Positions 9,026 through 22,298 are shown, numbered from the stretch's first letter. The stretch: 64,000 nucleotides of DNA from Wenxinia marina DSM 24838 (GCF_000379485.1 NZ_KB902277.1:62001-126000), one strand, 5' to 3'. The notes: generated by a model not told the origin, from the letters alone. A program made the numbers and translations.

Positions 9026-9418
9026 GTGGACTGGGACGAGGCAGACCTCTTCACCGTGCCGCTGCTCGACGGCTCCTTCGGGCTCGGGCAGGTCTGCGAG
9101 GTGCTCGAGGATGGGGCCCTGGTGCTCCTGACCGACAGGCGCGGCACGGTCGGCGGGCCGGTCGGCGTGTCCGAGATCACGAGCCTCGTCCGGGTGCCGC
9201 GCGACCCGTTGGACACGGGCCAGTGGAAGGTCGAGACGTTCGTGGCGCTGCCGCGGCCGCGTTCGGCGATCGAGTCGCGGTACGCGGCCGACGGGGTGCA
9301 GGACCCGGCGGTCGTCGAGGCGTTCCTCTCGGCCTGGCATGGCCTCCTGCCGTGGGACTACTTCCCGGCCGGCGTCTTCGACGGCCTGCTCTACCGCGGG
9401 CGCGCGCGTCCGGGCTGA
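9026..9418 (+). CDS. Uncharacterised protein with Imm26-like N-terminus
   Basis: 130 residues from a GTG at 9026. The N-terminal DLFTVPLLDGSFGLGQVCEV resembles the opening strands of the Imm26-type fold (a small beta-rich domain seen in proposed immunity proteins and in many free-standing genes), but the similarity is by eye only. The C-terminal part is WHGLLPWDYFPAGVFDGLLY. No toxin gene is adjacent, so an immunity role is not supported. The last 28 bases overlap the convergent DUF4112 gene. Confidence 0.6.
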   Translation: MDWDEADLFTVPLLDGSFGLGQVCEVLEDGALVLLTDRRGTVGGPVGVSEITSLVRVPRDPLDTGQWKVETFVALPRPRSAIESRYAADGVQDPAVVEAFLSAWHGLLPWDYFPAGVFDGLLYRGRARPG

Positions 9419-9837
9419 TCGCCCGGCTGTTCGATCGTGCCCTCGTCGCGCAGGTGCGCCCGCAAAAGCTCCACGTTCCGCAGGTTCGCCTTGAAGGCGG
9501 CGTCGAAGATGTCGCCGAGGATGGGGATCGCGCCGATGGCGGTGTCGATGCCGGTGTTGAAAGCCATCCTGGTCAGCGTCGAGGTCGGCGCGCCCAGTTC
9601 CTTCGCGCGCCAGATCAGCCAGGCCGAGGGTGCGAACGCGACCGCGTCGCCGATGCCCGGCACGAGGCCGATGATCGAATCCCAGCCGAACGAGAACCGC
9701 GTGCCCGGCACGCCGAACCGCGCGTCGAGAAGGTTCGCGAGCCGGTCCAGCCGGTCCAGCTCTCGCTGGCGGTCGATCCGGCGCGGGGTCGACGCGGCGC
9801 GGACGGGGGCGTCGTCGGTGCGGTCGGCATAGGACAT
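9391..9837 (-). CDS. DUF4112 membrane-associated protein
   Basis: 148 residues, starting MSYADRTDDAPVRAASTPRR behind a strong AGGAGG site. The core RLANLLDARFGVPGTRFSFG followed by WDSIIGLVPGIGDAVAF and the PILGDIFDAAFKANLRNVEL motif are hallmarks of DUF4112, a family with two hydrophobic stretches and unknown function. The 3' end overlaps the convergent gene by 28 bases. A TATACT -10-like hexamer (complement of 9921-9926) lies about 85 bases upstream. Confidence 0.85.
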   Translation of the reverse strand: MSYADRTDDAPVRAASTPRRIDRQRELDRLDRLANLLDARFGVPGTRFSFGWDSIIGLVPGIGDAVAFAPSAWLIWRAKELGAPTSTLTRMAFNTGIDTAIGAIPILGDIFDAAFKANLRNVELLRAHLRDEGTIEQPGDQPGRARPR

Positions 9838-9921
9838 CTCAGGGGCCTCCTGCTGAAGGGGTCGGTTCGGCAACGCGTCGCGGCCGCGAGCGTTCCCGCC
9901 GGAGCAAGCCGCCGCATGACA

Positions 9922-9937
9922 GTATACCACGGCATAC
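9922..9937. promoter_or_regulatory. Imperfect 16-bp palindrome between DUF4112 gene and icd
   Basis: GTATACCACGGCATAC has 7-bp arms with one mismatch around a central AC. It overlaps the TATACT that could be the -10 of the minus-strand DUF4112 gene and lies about 70 bases upstream of the monomeric isocitrate dehydrogenase start. Its position in a divergent intergenic space makes an operator plausible, but the regulator is unknown. Confidence 0.35.
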
Positions 9938-10008
9938 CTCTTCTCAGCCCGGCCCCGATCGGCTAGAGACGCGGTCGACGTCGCATTCACCAGCAAGGGA
10001 ACGCCGCC

Positions 10009-12216
<2,208 letters not shown>

Positions 12217-12223
12217 CCGATCG

Positions 12224-12252
12224 GGCGTCGCCCCGCGCGGGCGGCGCCTTTT
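12224..12252 (+). terminator. Intrinsic terminator after monomeric icd
   Basis: A 10-bp stem, GGCGTCGCCC with GGGCGGCGCC (one G-T pair), closes a CGCGC loop and is followed by TTTT at 12249-12252. It begins 8 bases after the stop codon and separates the two isocitrate dehydrogenase genes. Confidence 0.75.
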
Positions 12253-12341
12253 CCCGGCGAATCCGCCCCGTCGCCTTGCGGCGACACGGCGCGCCGCCCA
12301 AGTTGCGCGCGACGCGACCCCAACCACCCGAGGTGCCCCCC

Positions 12342-13550
12342 ATGTCCAAGATCAAGGTCGAGAACCCGGTCGTCGAGCTCGACGGCGACGAGATGACCCG
12401 CATCATCTGGGACTTCATCAAGCAGAAGCTGATCCTGCCCTACCTCGACGTCGACCTGCTCTACTACGATCTCGGCATGGAGGAGCGGGACCGCACCGAC
12501 GACCAGATCACCATCGACGCCGCCGAGAAGATCAAGGAGGTCGGCGTCGGCGTGAAGTGCGCCACGATCACTCCCGACGAGGCCCGGGTCGAGGAGTTCG
12601 GGCTCAAGAAGATGTGGCGCAGCCCCAACGGGACGATCCGCAACATCCTCGGCGGCGTGATCTTCCGCCAGCCGATCATCTGCCGCAACGTGCCCCGCCT
12701 CGTCCCCGGCTGGACCCAGCCCATCGTGGTCGGCCGCCATGCCTACGGCGACCAGTACCGCGCGACCGACTTCCGCTTTCCGGGCCCCGGCAAGCTGACG
12801 CTGAAGTTCGAGGGCGCGGACGGCGAGGTGATCGAGCGCGAGGTGTTCGACGCGCCGTCCTCGGGCGTGACGATGGGGATGTACAACCTCGACGACTCGA
12901 TCTTCGACTTCGCCCGGGCGTCGATGAACTACGCGCTGAACCTGAAATGGCCGCTGTACCTGTCGACCAAGAACACGATCCTCAAGGCCTATGACGGCCG
13001 GTTCAAGGACATCTTCCAGGAGGTGTTCGAGACCGAGTTCGCGGACCAGTTCAAGGAGGCCGGCATCTGGTACGAGCACCGGCTGATCGACGACATGGTC
13101 GCGGCCTCGCTGAAATGGTCGGGCGGCTACGTCTGGGCCTGCAAGAACTACGACGGCGACGTGCAGTCCGACACCGTGGCGCAGGGCTTCGGCTCGCTGG
13201 GCCTGATGACCTCGCAGCTGATGACGCCCGACGGCAGGATCGTCGAGGCCGAGGCGGCGCACGGCACGGTCACGCGTCACTACCGCCAGCACCAGCAGGG
13301 CAAGCAGACCTCCACCAACTCCATCGCGTCGATCTACGCCTGGACCGGCGGCCTCAAGCACCGGGCCAAGCTGGACGGCAACGACCGGCTGATGACCTTC
13401 GCCGAGACGCTGGAGAAGGTGACGGTGCAGGCGGTCGAGGACGGGTTCATGACCAAGGACCTCGCCCTTCTCGTCGGGCCGGACCAGAAGTGGCTGACGA
13501 CGATGGGCTTTCTCGAGAAGATCGACGAGTACCTGCAGAAGGCGCTCTGA
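12342..13550 (+). CDS. icd: NADP-dependent isocitrate dehydrogenase, homodimeric eukaryotic-like type
   Basis: 402 residues from the ATG at 12342; an upstream in-frame extension is ignored because [20 protein letters not shown] is the usual N-terminus. Substrate-binding [12 protein letters not shown] and [13 protein letters not shown], metal-binding [20 protein letters not shown] and the [13 protein letters not shown] motif identify the homodimeric enzyme of the type II subfamily shared with eukaryotes. It catalyses the same reaction as the unrelated monomeric enzyme upstream. The 125-base gap holds a terminator, so it is probably transcribed separately. Confidence 0.97.
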   Translation: MSKIKVENPVVELDGDEMTRIIWDFIKQKLILPYLDVDLLYYDLGMEERDRTDDQITIDAAEKIKEVGVGVKCATITPDEARVEEFGLKKMWRSPNGTIRNILGGVIFRQPIICRNVPRLVPGWTQPIVVGRHAYGDQYRATDFRFPGPGKLTLKFEGADGEVIEREVFDAPSSGVTMGMYNLDDSIFDFARASMNYALNLKWPLYLSTKNTILKAYDGRFKDIFQEVFETEFADQFKEAGIWYEHRLIDDMVAASLKWSGGYVWACKNYDGDVQSDTVAQGFGSLGLMTSQLMTPDGRIVEAEAAHGTVTRHYRQHQQGKQTSTNSIASIYAWTGGLKHRAKLDGNDRLMTFAETLEKVTVQAVEDGFMTKDLALLVGPDQKWLTTMGFLEKIDEYLQKAL

Positions 13551-13730
13551 CCGCCGCCGCGGGCGGCCCGCCCAACCTTCGCCGGGGCCGAGGCGCGCGG
13601 GATCGCCGCGCGCCTCCGCCGGCCCGGCCTGCGGGCGCTCGCGGGGGTGCCGTCGCCGGGATCGTGGGCCCGGCGGCCCCGTGACAGCGCCCGCGTCCGG
13701 CGCTAGGGCGGGCGGGAAAGGACCGCTCCC

Positions 13731-14066
13731 ATGCCCGCCACCTACCTTCTCCTGCTCGTCGCCGTCGTGTTCGAGGTCATCGCCACCTCCGCCCTGCAGT
13801 CGAGCCGTCAGTTCACGCGCCTGATCCCGTCGCTGATCGTCGTCTGCTCCTATGCTACCGCGTTCTACCTGCTGTCGCTGACGTTGAAGACGATCCCGGT
13901 CGGCGTGATGTACGCGATCTGGTCGGGGCTGGGGATCGTGCTGATCGCGGTCATCGGCATGGTCGTCTACGGCCAGCGGCTGGACCTGCCGGCCGTCCTC
14001 GGCCTCGCCATGATCCTCGGCGGCATCCTCGTCATCCACCTGTTCAGCCGGGTCACGCCGCACTGA
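13731..14066 (+). CDS. SMR-family multidrug efflux protein
   Basis: 111 residues with four membrane helices. Glu15 in AVVFEVIATSALQSS corresponds to the essential Glu14 of EmrE, and the GVMYAIWSGLGIVLIAVIG helix with its YAIWSG motif matches the family. The protein would exchange protons for cationic lipophilic compounds; a guanidinium-exporter relative is possible and cannot be ruled out by eye. AAAGGA lies upstream of the ATG. It appears to be a single-gene unit, 180 bases downstream of icd. Confidence 0.92.
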   Translation: MPATYLLLLVAVVFEVIATSALQSSRQFTRLIPSLIVVCSYATAFYLLSLTLKTIPVGVMYAIWSGLGIVLIAVIGMVVYGQRLDLPAVLGLAMILGGILVIHLFSRVTPH

Positions 14067-14186
14067 CCTTGCAGCGGGCCGCGCCCGCCCCTACGTCACG
14101 TCTTTCCGCCGCAGCGCAGCATGGCGCTGGCGTTATCGCCCGCCGCAGGCTATGCGGCGCGCAACCCCGAGATCCAAAGGCCCGAA

Positions 14187-16007
<1,821 letters not shown>

Positions 16008-16051
16008 GGCGAGGGGCGCCCCCCCGGGGCGCCACGACCCTTGCCCGACAG

Positions 16052-16130
16052 CCCGTCCCGGCCTTGCGCCGGGACCTCGCGTGGCCTGCGTGCCCTCTCC
16101 GGCGAGGCCCCGGGTCAAGCCCGGGGCGGG
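16052..16130. repeat. Double-hairpin repeat (family D), copy 1
   Basis: Two GC hairpins in tandem: CCCGTCCCGGCCTTGCGCCG closing to GGGACC, then GAGGCCCCGGGTCAAGCCCG closing to GGGCGGG. A closely similar pair is at 32179-32258 and a single hairpin of the first kind at 18685-18714. It lies between typA and the cupin gene. Confidence 0.6.
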
Positions 16131-16148
16131 TATCCGATGATCCACGAA

Positions 16149-16210
16149 AGACGGTGCCTGCCGGGCGGGCGGCCTGCCGCTTCGCGGGCCGCTTGCGCGG
16201 CCGATTCCGG
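16149..16210 (+). repeat. Diverged partial copy of family A repeat
   Basis: The right half shares GGGCCGCTTGCGCGGC-GATTCCGGGC with the full family A repeats at 18791, 32315 and 32541, and the left half shows weaker similarity. It lies directly upstream of the cupin gene and the ribosome binding site GGAGGAG. Confidence 0.5.
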
Positions 16211-16252
16211 GCGAGATACGCTGGCTTCACCCGCCACGCCCGGAGGAGCCCC

Positions 16253-16603
16253 ATGCCCCACCCGATGAAACTCTCCCGCGCCGACTGGCTGCGCGGTCCG
16301 GACAGGTGGCGCGGCCACGTGGACGGCGCGCGGTTCGGCGCCGGCGTCACCGTCCTCTTCTACGCGACCGAGACCGTCGGCGAGGGACCGAAGCTGCACG
16401 TCCACACCTACGACGAGATCTTCGTGATCCGGCAGGGCCGCGCCCGCTTCACGATCGGCGACGAGACGATCGACGCCGAGGAGGGCGACGTGCTGTTCGG
16501 ACCGGCGAACGTGCCGCACAAGTTCGTCAACCTCGGCCCCGGGCGGCTCGACACCGTGGACATCCATCACAGCCCGGAGTGGGTGCAGACCAACCTCGAG
16601 TGA
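16253..16603 (+). CDS. Cupin-domain protein
   Basis: 116 residues behind a strong GGAGGAG site. The cupin motif 1 appears as KLHVHTYDEIFVIRQGRARF (metal ligands His-x-His and Glu) and motif 2 as GDVLFGPANVPHKFVNLGPG with its histidine. A single small cupin domain without other parts; the substrate cannot be inferred. It could be a sugar- or small-molecule-binding sensor or a minor enzyme. It appears monocistronic. Confidence 0.85.
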   Translation: MPHPMKLSRADWLRGPDRWRGHVDGARFGAGVTVLFYATETVGEGPKLHVHTYDEIFVIRQGRARFTIGDETIDAEEGDVLFGPANVPHKFVNLGPGRLDTVDIHHSPEWVQTNLE

Positions 16604-16676
16604 CCGGCGCCTTGCGACCCGCGAAACATTCTTGCCCGTCGGCGATTTCCCGCGACATTTTCTCCGTCACTCCGGG

Positions 16677-16704
16677 TTGACCCCCCCTGCCCCGCGTGCA
16701 TAAG
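16677..16704 (+). promoter_or_regulatory. Promoter of the ilv leader and acetolactate synthase gene
   Basis: A -35 TTGACC at 16677-16682 and a -10 CATAAG at 16699-16704 are separated by 16 bases. Transcription would begin near 16711, giving a short leader before the branched-chain-rich peptide at 16731. Confidence 0.55.
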
Positions 16705-16730
16705 TCGCCCCGCACGACGGAGCCCTCGAC

Positions 16731-16778
16731 ATGATGTCCCTTATCGTACTCGTAGAGGAAAGGCGCATGGGCCGGTAA
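16731..16778 (+). CDS. ilv leader peptide (15 residues)
   Basis: A short frame reads MMSLIVLVEERRMGR and stop, with five consecutive branched-chain residues (Leu-Ile-Val-Leu-Val) near the start. GGAG lies eight bases upstream of the first ATG. It is placed between a promoter and a rho-independent terminator upstream of the acetolactate synthase gene, the arrangement of a ribosome-mediated attenuator. The peptide itself probably has no function beyond sensing charged tRNA levels. Confidence 0.85.
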   Translation: MMSLIVLVEERRMGR

Positions 16779-16833
16779 CGGTAGACCCAGTGGTCACGAC
16801 CCATGCGCCCCCGGACCCCCCGGGGGCTTTTTT
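16762..16833 (+). promoter_or_regulatory. Transcription attenuator of the ilv operon
   Basis: GGCGCATGGG at 16762-16771 is perfectly complementary to CCCATGCGCC at 16800-16809, which overlaps the 5' arm of the terminator (16807-16814). The two structures are mutually exclusive. A ribosome stalled on the early Leu/Ile/Val codons (16740-16754) would leave 16762-16771 free to form the antiterminator, and a ribosome reaching the TAA at 16776 would cover it and allow termination. This gives derepression when branched-chain aminoacyl-tRNA is scarce. Confidence 0.8.
16807..16833 (+). terminator. Rho-independent terminator of the ilv attenuator
   Basis: An 8-bp GCCCCCGG/CCGGGGGC stem with a 5-base loop (16815-16819) is followed by six Ts at 16828-16833. 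It is 37 bases upstream of the structural gene start, so it controls read-through. Confidence 0.9.
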
Positions 16834-16869
16834 GTCGGCAACAGGCGCGTCGCAAGAGGAGATACGGCG

Positions 16870-18621
16870 ATGACCCGCGAGATGACCGGAGCAAGGATGG
16901 TGGTTCAGGCCCTGAAGGATCAGGGCGTGGACGTGGTCTTCGGGTATCCCGGCGGCGCGGTACTTCCCATCTACGACGAGATCTTCCAGCAGAACGACAT
17001 CCGCCACATCCTCGTCCGGCACGAGCAGGGCGCGGTCCACGCGGCCGAGGGCTATGCCCGCTCCACCGGCAAGCCCGGCGTCGCGCTGGTGACCTCGGGC
17101 CCCGGCGCGACGAACGCCGTCACCGGCCTGACCGACGCGCTGATGGATTCGATCCCGATCGTCGTGATGACCGGGCAGGTCCCGACCTTCATGATCGGCT
17201 CGGACGGCTTCCAGGAGGCGGACACCGTCGGCATCACCCGGCCCTGCACCAAGAACAACTGGCTGGTGAAGGAGACGGACGCGCTGGCGCCGACCATCCA
17301 CGAGGCGTTCCACGTCGCGACGACCGGCCGCCCCGGCCCGGTGCTGATCGACATCCCCAAGGACGTGCAGTTCGCGACGGGGCGCTACTCCGAGCCGCGC
17401 GAGATGAGGACGCACTACAAGCCGCAGGTGAAGGGCGACCGCGCCGCCATCGAGGCGCTGGTCTCGGCGATCGAGACGGCGCAGCGCCCGGTCTTCTACA
17501 CCGGCGGCGGCGTCATCAATTCCGGCCCCGCCGCCAGCCAGCTGCTGCGCGAGCTGGTGGAGGCGACGGGCTTTCCCATCACCTCGACCCTGATGGGCCT
17601 CGGCGCCTATCCGGCGAGCGGCGACAAGTGGCTGGGGATGCTGGGGATGCACGGCCTGTACGAGGCGAACATGGCGATGCACGGGTGCGATCTGATGATC
17701 TGCATCGGCGCCCGCTTCGACGACCGGATCACCGGGCGCGTCGACGCCTTCTCGCCCGGGTCGATCAAGGCGCACATCGACATCGACGCCTCGTCGATCA
17801 ACAAGGTCGTGCACGTCGACATCCCGATCCTCGGCGACGTGGCCCACGTGCTGGAGGACCTGCTGAACGTCTGGAAGTCGCGCGGCCGCAAGACCGACCG
17901 CGAGGGGCTGGACGAATGGTGGGCCGCCATCACCGACTGGCGGTCGAAGAAGTGCCTGAGCTACAGGAACTCCGACACCGTCATCAAGCCGCAATACGCG
18001 CTGGAGCGGCTGGAGGCGCTGACGAAGGACCGCGACCGCTACATCTGCACCGAGGTCGGCCAGCACCAGATGTGGGCCGCGCAGTTCATGGGCTTCGAGG
18101 AGCCGAACCGCTGGATGACCTCCGGCGGCCTCGGGACGATGGGCTACGGCCACCCGGCCTCCATCGGGGTGCAGATCGCGCATCCGGACGCGCTGGTCAT
18201 CAACGTGGCGGGCGAGGCGTCGTGGCTGATGAACATGCAGGAGATGGGCACCGCGGTGCAGTACCGTCTGCCGGTCAAGCAGTTCATCCTCAACAACGAG
18301 CGCCTCGGCATGGTCCGCCAGTGGCAGGAGCTGCTGCACGGCGAGCGCTACAGCCAATCGTGGAGCGAGGCGCTGCCCGACTTCGTGAAGCTGGCCGAGG
18401 CGTTCGGGGCGAAGGGCATCCTGTGCACCGATCCCAAGGACCTCGACGACGCGATCATGGAGATGCTGGAGTACGACGGTCCGGTGATCTTCGACTGCCT
18501 GGTCGAGAAGCACGAGAACTGCTTCCCGATGATCCCGTCGGGCAAGGCCCACAACGAGATGCTGATGGGCGACGCGGTGACGGCCGGCGCGATCGACGCC
18601 AAGGGGTCGGTGCTGGTGTAG
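16870..18621 (+). CDS. ilvB: Acetolactate synthase, large (catalytic) subunit
   Basis: 583 residues. It condenses pyruvate with pyruvate or 2-oxobutyrate using ThDP, FAD and Mg2+ in valine, leucine and isoleucine synthesis. VVFGYPGGAVLPIYDEIF, VRHEQGAVHAAEGYAR (catalytic glutamate), TSGPGATNAVTGLTDA and LGMVRQWQELLHGERYS are diagnostic. The ThDP motif reads GEASWLMN (G448 to N455), with glutamate where most enzymes have aspartate. AGAGGAGA precedes the ATG. No regulatory subunit gene (ilvN/ilvH) follows; the next 378 bases hold repeats. Confidence 0.95.
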   Translation: MTREMTGARMVVQALKDQGVDVVFGYPGGAVLPIYDEIFQQNDIRHILVRHEQGAVHAAEGYARSTGKPGVALVTSGPGATNAVTGLTDALMDSIPIVVMTGQVPTFMIGSDGFQEADTVGITRPCTKNNWLVKETDALAPTIHEAFHVATTGRPGPVLIDIPKDVQFATGRYSEPREMRTHYKPQVKGDRAAIEALVSAIETAQRPVFYTGGGVINSGPAASQLLRELVEATGFPITSTLMGLGAYPASGDKWLGMLGMHGLYEANMAMHGCDLMICIGARFDDRITGRVDAFSPGSIKAHIDIDASSINKVVHVDIPILGDVAHVLEDLLNVWKSRGRKTDREGLDEWWAAITDWRSKKCLSYRNSDTVIKPQYALERLEALTKDRDRYICTEVGQHQMWAAQFMGFEEPNRWMTSGGLGTMGYGHPASIGVQIAHPDALVINVAGEASWLMNMQEMGTAVQYRLPVKQFILNNERLGMVRQWQELLHGERYSQSWSEALPDFVKLAEAFGAKGILCTDPKDLDDAIMEMLEYDGPVIFDCLVEKHENCFPMIPSGKAHNEMLMGDAVTAGAIDAKGSVLV

Positions 18622-18684
18622 GAGGGGCGGCGCGGCCGGACGCAGGTTCGGCCGCCCCGCTCCACACGGCGTTCCTAGGGCGAC

Positions 18685-18714
18685 CCCGTCCCGGGCTAGA
18701 CCCGGGACCTCGCG
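18685..18714. repeat. Single hairpin of family D repeat
   Basis: CCCCGTCCCGGGCTAGACCC closing to GGGACCTCGCG matches the first hairpin of the two full family D copies at 16052 and 32179. The second hairpin is missing here. Confidence 0.55.
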
Positions 18715-18790
18715 CAGACATGTCGGCAGTTCCGGGGTCACGCGTGACCGTCTGGCGACCGGACCAGCTCGCACCAACACGGACCAACGG

Positions 18791-18951
18791 AGGGCAGCGT
18801 CTGGCCGCGGTCAGACGCTCCCCGGGCGCGGTAGGGGCGCTTTATCGCGCAGCCCCGGACGACCTCGTTCGTCGCGCAGGTGGACAGGAAGCGTCTGGCC
18901 GGGGGGCGGCCAGACGCTGCCCGGGCCGCTTGCGCGGCTGATTCCGGGCGG
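18791..18951 (+). repeat. Family A intergenic repeat, copy 1 (~161 bp)
   Basis: It opens with AGGGCAGCGTCTGGCCGCGG, then TCAGACGCTCC, a less conserved middle, and a perfect hairpin GCGTCTGGCC-7-GGCCAGACGC followed by GCCCGGGCCGCTTGCGCGGC and TGATTCCGGGC. The two copies at 32315 and 32541 are nearly identical at both ends and differ most from this one in the middle. No terminal transposase or target duplication was seen. Confidence 0.8.
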
Positions 18952-18999
18952 AGCGTGATCTTCAGATGTCCGCGGGGGTCGGGCTCCTCCAAAGCTTCA

Positions 19000-19146
19000 T
19001 CAGCTAGACCAGAAAAGGCAGGCCACCCACACCAGCCCCCCGCCCGGCAGCGCCACTGCGAATGCCAGCACGGCCGCGCCAAGCGGCGTCAGGCGCGGGC
19101 CGGTCGCGCGGTGGCCGTATACGGCCTCTCCCTCCTGGCGTTTCAT
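19000..19146 (-). CDS. Small single-pass membrane protein (48 residues)
   Basis: An ATG (complement of 19144-19146) opens a 48-residue frame: a polar basic N-terminus MKRQEGEAVYGHRATGPRLT followed by one hydrophobic segment (PLGAAVLAFAVALPGGGLVW, then VACLFWSS). It is divergent from the GNAT-like gene at 19194. The frame ends exactly where the repeat-rich region begins, and the charged start plus single helix is typical of small bacterial membrane proteins. No strong ribosome binding site is visible. I do not recognise a family. Confidence 0.5.
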   Translation of the reverse strand: MKRQEGEAVYGHRATGPRLTPLGAAVLAFAVALPGGGLVWVACLFWSS

Positions 19147-19193
19147 GGCGCGCGTTTACCGCGTTTTCAGTTGCGACAGGCTTAACGTCAGTG

Positions 19194-20021
19194 ATGGACC
19201 CGCCCTCGCCCGACGCGCCGCCGCTGCAGCAGCATTCCGGCTATGCCGCCGCGCTCGCCCGCCTCGGCCGACGGGCCGAGACTGTGCGCACCGGCGGCGC
19301 CGCCATGCTGGTCCTGCGCCGCGGTCCGCTCACGCTCACCGCCCGCGGTCCGCTCTGGGACAGCGCACTCGACCTCGCCGCCCGCACCCTCTGGCTGCGC
19401 CGCCACGGGCCGCGGCTCGTGGAGGCGGAGGCGGACGACGCCCCCGCCCTCGCCGCGGCGGGGTATGGGCGAGTCCTCACCTCCGCCGCCGTGGCGGATC
19501 TGGACCTGACCGGCGGGCCGCAGGCGATCTGGGCCCGCGCCCGCGGCAAGTGGCGCAACCGTGCCCTCGTCGGCCGCCGCGCCGCCCTTCGCCTGCGCAA
19601 CGCTCCCTTCGACGGCGACCCGGACCACTGGCTGCTGTCGGCCGAGGCGCGGATGCGGTCGGAGCGCGCCTACCGCGCCCTGCCCCTCGCGCTGACCGTC
19701 GCGTTCGCCGCCGCCAACCCCGGCGCCGCCCGCCTCTTCGTGATGGAGCGCGGGACGCAGCCGCTCGCGGGCATGCTGTTCTTCCGCCACGGGCGCGCGG
19801 TCACCTACATGACCGGCTGGACCGGGCCGGAGGGCCGTGCGGTGTCGGCCCATCACCTGATCCTGATGCGGGCGGCGGCGTGGTACGGGGCGCGCGGCGC
19901 GGTGCGGATGGATCTGGGCTCCGTCGACACCGAGGCCGCGCCGGGCCTCGCGCGGTTCAAGCTGGGCTCGGGCGCGCGCCTGCGCCGCCTCGGCGGCTCG
20001 TGGCTGCGCCTGCGCTGGTAG
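19194..20021 (+). CDS. GNAT/FemAB-like acyltransferase
   Basis: 275 residues from the ATG at 19194 (a GTG at 19191 is one codon upstream). The C-terminal half looks like a GNAT/FemAB fold: LFVMERGTQPLAGMLFFRHG, then AVTYMTGWTGPEGRAVSAHH and LILMRAAAWYGARGAVRMDL, ending with GLARFKLGSGARLRRLGGSW, where FK-LG is the usual FemAB-like C-terminal signature. The acceptor is unknown. The N-terminal half is alanine-rich and diverged. Confidence 0.75.
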   Translation: MDPPSPDAPPLQQHSGYAAALARLGRRAETVRTGGAAMLVLRRGPLTLTARGPLWDSALDLAARTLWLRRHGPRLVEAEADDAPALAAAGYGRVLTSAAVADLDLTGGPQAIWARARGKWRNRALVGRRAALRLRNAPFDGDPDHWLLSAEARMRSERAYRALPLALTVAFAAANPGAARLFVMERGTQPLAGMLFFRHGRAVTYMTGWTGPEGRAVSAHHLILMRAAAWYGARGAVRMDLGSVDTEAAPGLARFKLGSGARLRRLGGSWLRLRW

Positions 20022-20082
20022 GCCTTGCGCCCGTCCCGCCGCCCGGCGAAGAGGGGTGCATGACCGCCCTGCCCCCCTTCCG

Positions 20083-20970
20083 ATGACCAACCAGACCGGC
20101 GCCCTCCTCATGGTCCTCGCCATGGCGGGCTTCGCGCTCGAGGACATGGTGATCAAGCTGATGGCCGGCAGCCTTCCTGTCGGGCAGATCCTGCTGATCG
20201 TCGGCGCCGGCGGCGCGCTCGTCTTCTCGGCGATCCTGCGGGCGCGCGGGCAGCGGGTGCTGACGGCCGACATCCTGTCTCCGGCCGTCGTCGCCCGCAA
20301 CGTCTCGGAGATCGTCGGCACCTGCGGCTACGTGCTGGCGCTGGCGCTGATCCCGATCTCGCTGGCCTCGACCATCCTGCAGGCCGTGCCGCTGATCGTC
20401 ACCCTCGCCTCGGCGCTGCTGCTGGGCGAGCGGGTCGGATGGCGCCGCTGGGCCGCGATCGGCGTCGGCTTCCTCGGCGTTCTCCTCGTCCTGCGGCCGG
20501 GAATGGAGGGGTTCCGCCCCGAGAGTCTGCTGGCCCTCCTCGGCGCCGTCGGCCTTGCCGCGCGCGACGTGGCGGCCCGCCGGGTGCCGGCGCGGGTCAG
20601 CTCGATGCACCTGTCGACCTGGGCCTTCGCCGCGCTGGTCCCCCTCGGCGCCGTCCTGCTGTGGGTCGAGGGCGGGCCGGTCACGATGGCCCCGCTCGAT
20701 ATCATGCGGGCGGCCTTCGTGATCGCGACCGGCGTCGTCGCCTACTGGCTGATCGTCGCGGCCAGCCGCGCCGGCGACGTGTCGTTCGTCGCGCCGTTCC
20801 GATACACGCGCATCCTCTTCGCCCTTGCCGTCGGCTACGTCGTCTTCGCCGAGAGGCCGGACGCCTTGACCCTCGTCGGCGCCGCCATCATCGTCGGCTC
20901 CGGCGTCTACACGCTGTGGCGCGAGGCGCGGGTGCGCAGGGCTTCCCCGAAGGACGCCGCCGCGCTATGA
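20083..20970 (+). CDS. DMT-superfamily (EamA) transporter
   Basis: 295 residues, ten hydrophobic helices arranged as two EamA repeats. It begins MTNQTGALLMVLAMAGFALE; the helix-4/helix-5 region LASTILQAVPLIVTLASALL and the second-repeat AGDVSFVAPFRYTRILFALA are typical of S-adenosylmethionine/drug-metabolite type exporters in this group. Substrate is unknown. An alternative GTG at 20056 adds nine residues; the ATG gives the cleaner N-terminus. Enolase follows after 45 bases. Confidence 0.88.
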   Translation: MTNQTGALLMVLAMAGFALEDMVIKLMAGSLPVGQILLIVGAGGALVFSAILRARGQRVLTADILSPAVVARNVSEIVGTCGYVLALALIPISLASTILQAVPLIVTLASALLLGERVGWRRWAAIGVGFLGVLLVLRPGMEGFRPESLLALLGAVGLAARDVAARRVPARVSSMHLSTWAFAALVPLGAVLLWVEGGPVTMAPLDIMRAAFVIATGVVAYWLIVAASRAGDVSFVAPFRYTRILFALAVGYVVFAERPDALTLVGAAIIVGSGVYTLWREARVRRASPKDAAAL

Positions 20971-22293
<1,323 letters not shown>

Positions 22294-22298
22294 ACGAA

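Larger units (their letters stand above)
18622..18999. other. Repeat-bearing intergenic region downstream of ilvB
   Basis: 378 bases with no credible gene. It contains a family D hairpin (18685-18714), a 14-bp perfect palindrome GGTCACGCGTGACC at 18736-18749, and a complete family A repeat (18791-18951). Short frames across the repeat are shared with the other repeat copies at 32.3-32.7 kb and are not supported as proteins. The GGCCGGACGC...GCGGCC-type hairpin just after the ilvB stop lacks a T run. Confidence 0.6.

Noticed and set aside
9026-9418. Toxin-immunity pair involving the Imm26-like protein
   Set aside because: The resemblance is weak, and no toxin or secretion gene is adjacent.
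16008-16040. GGGGCGCC...GGCGCC hairpin after typA as a terminator
   Set aside because: It has no T run and is followed by repeat family D; termination there is not supported.
16741-18780. 679-codon minus-strand frame over the acetolactate synthase gene
   Set aside because: Antisense shadow with His/Val/Gly-rich composition and no recognisable domain.
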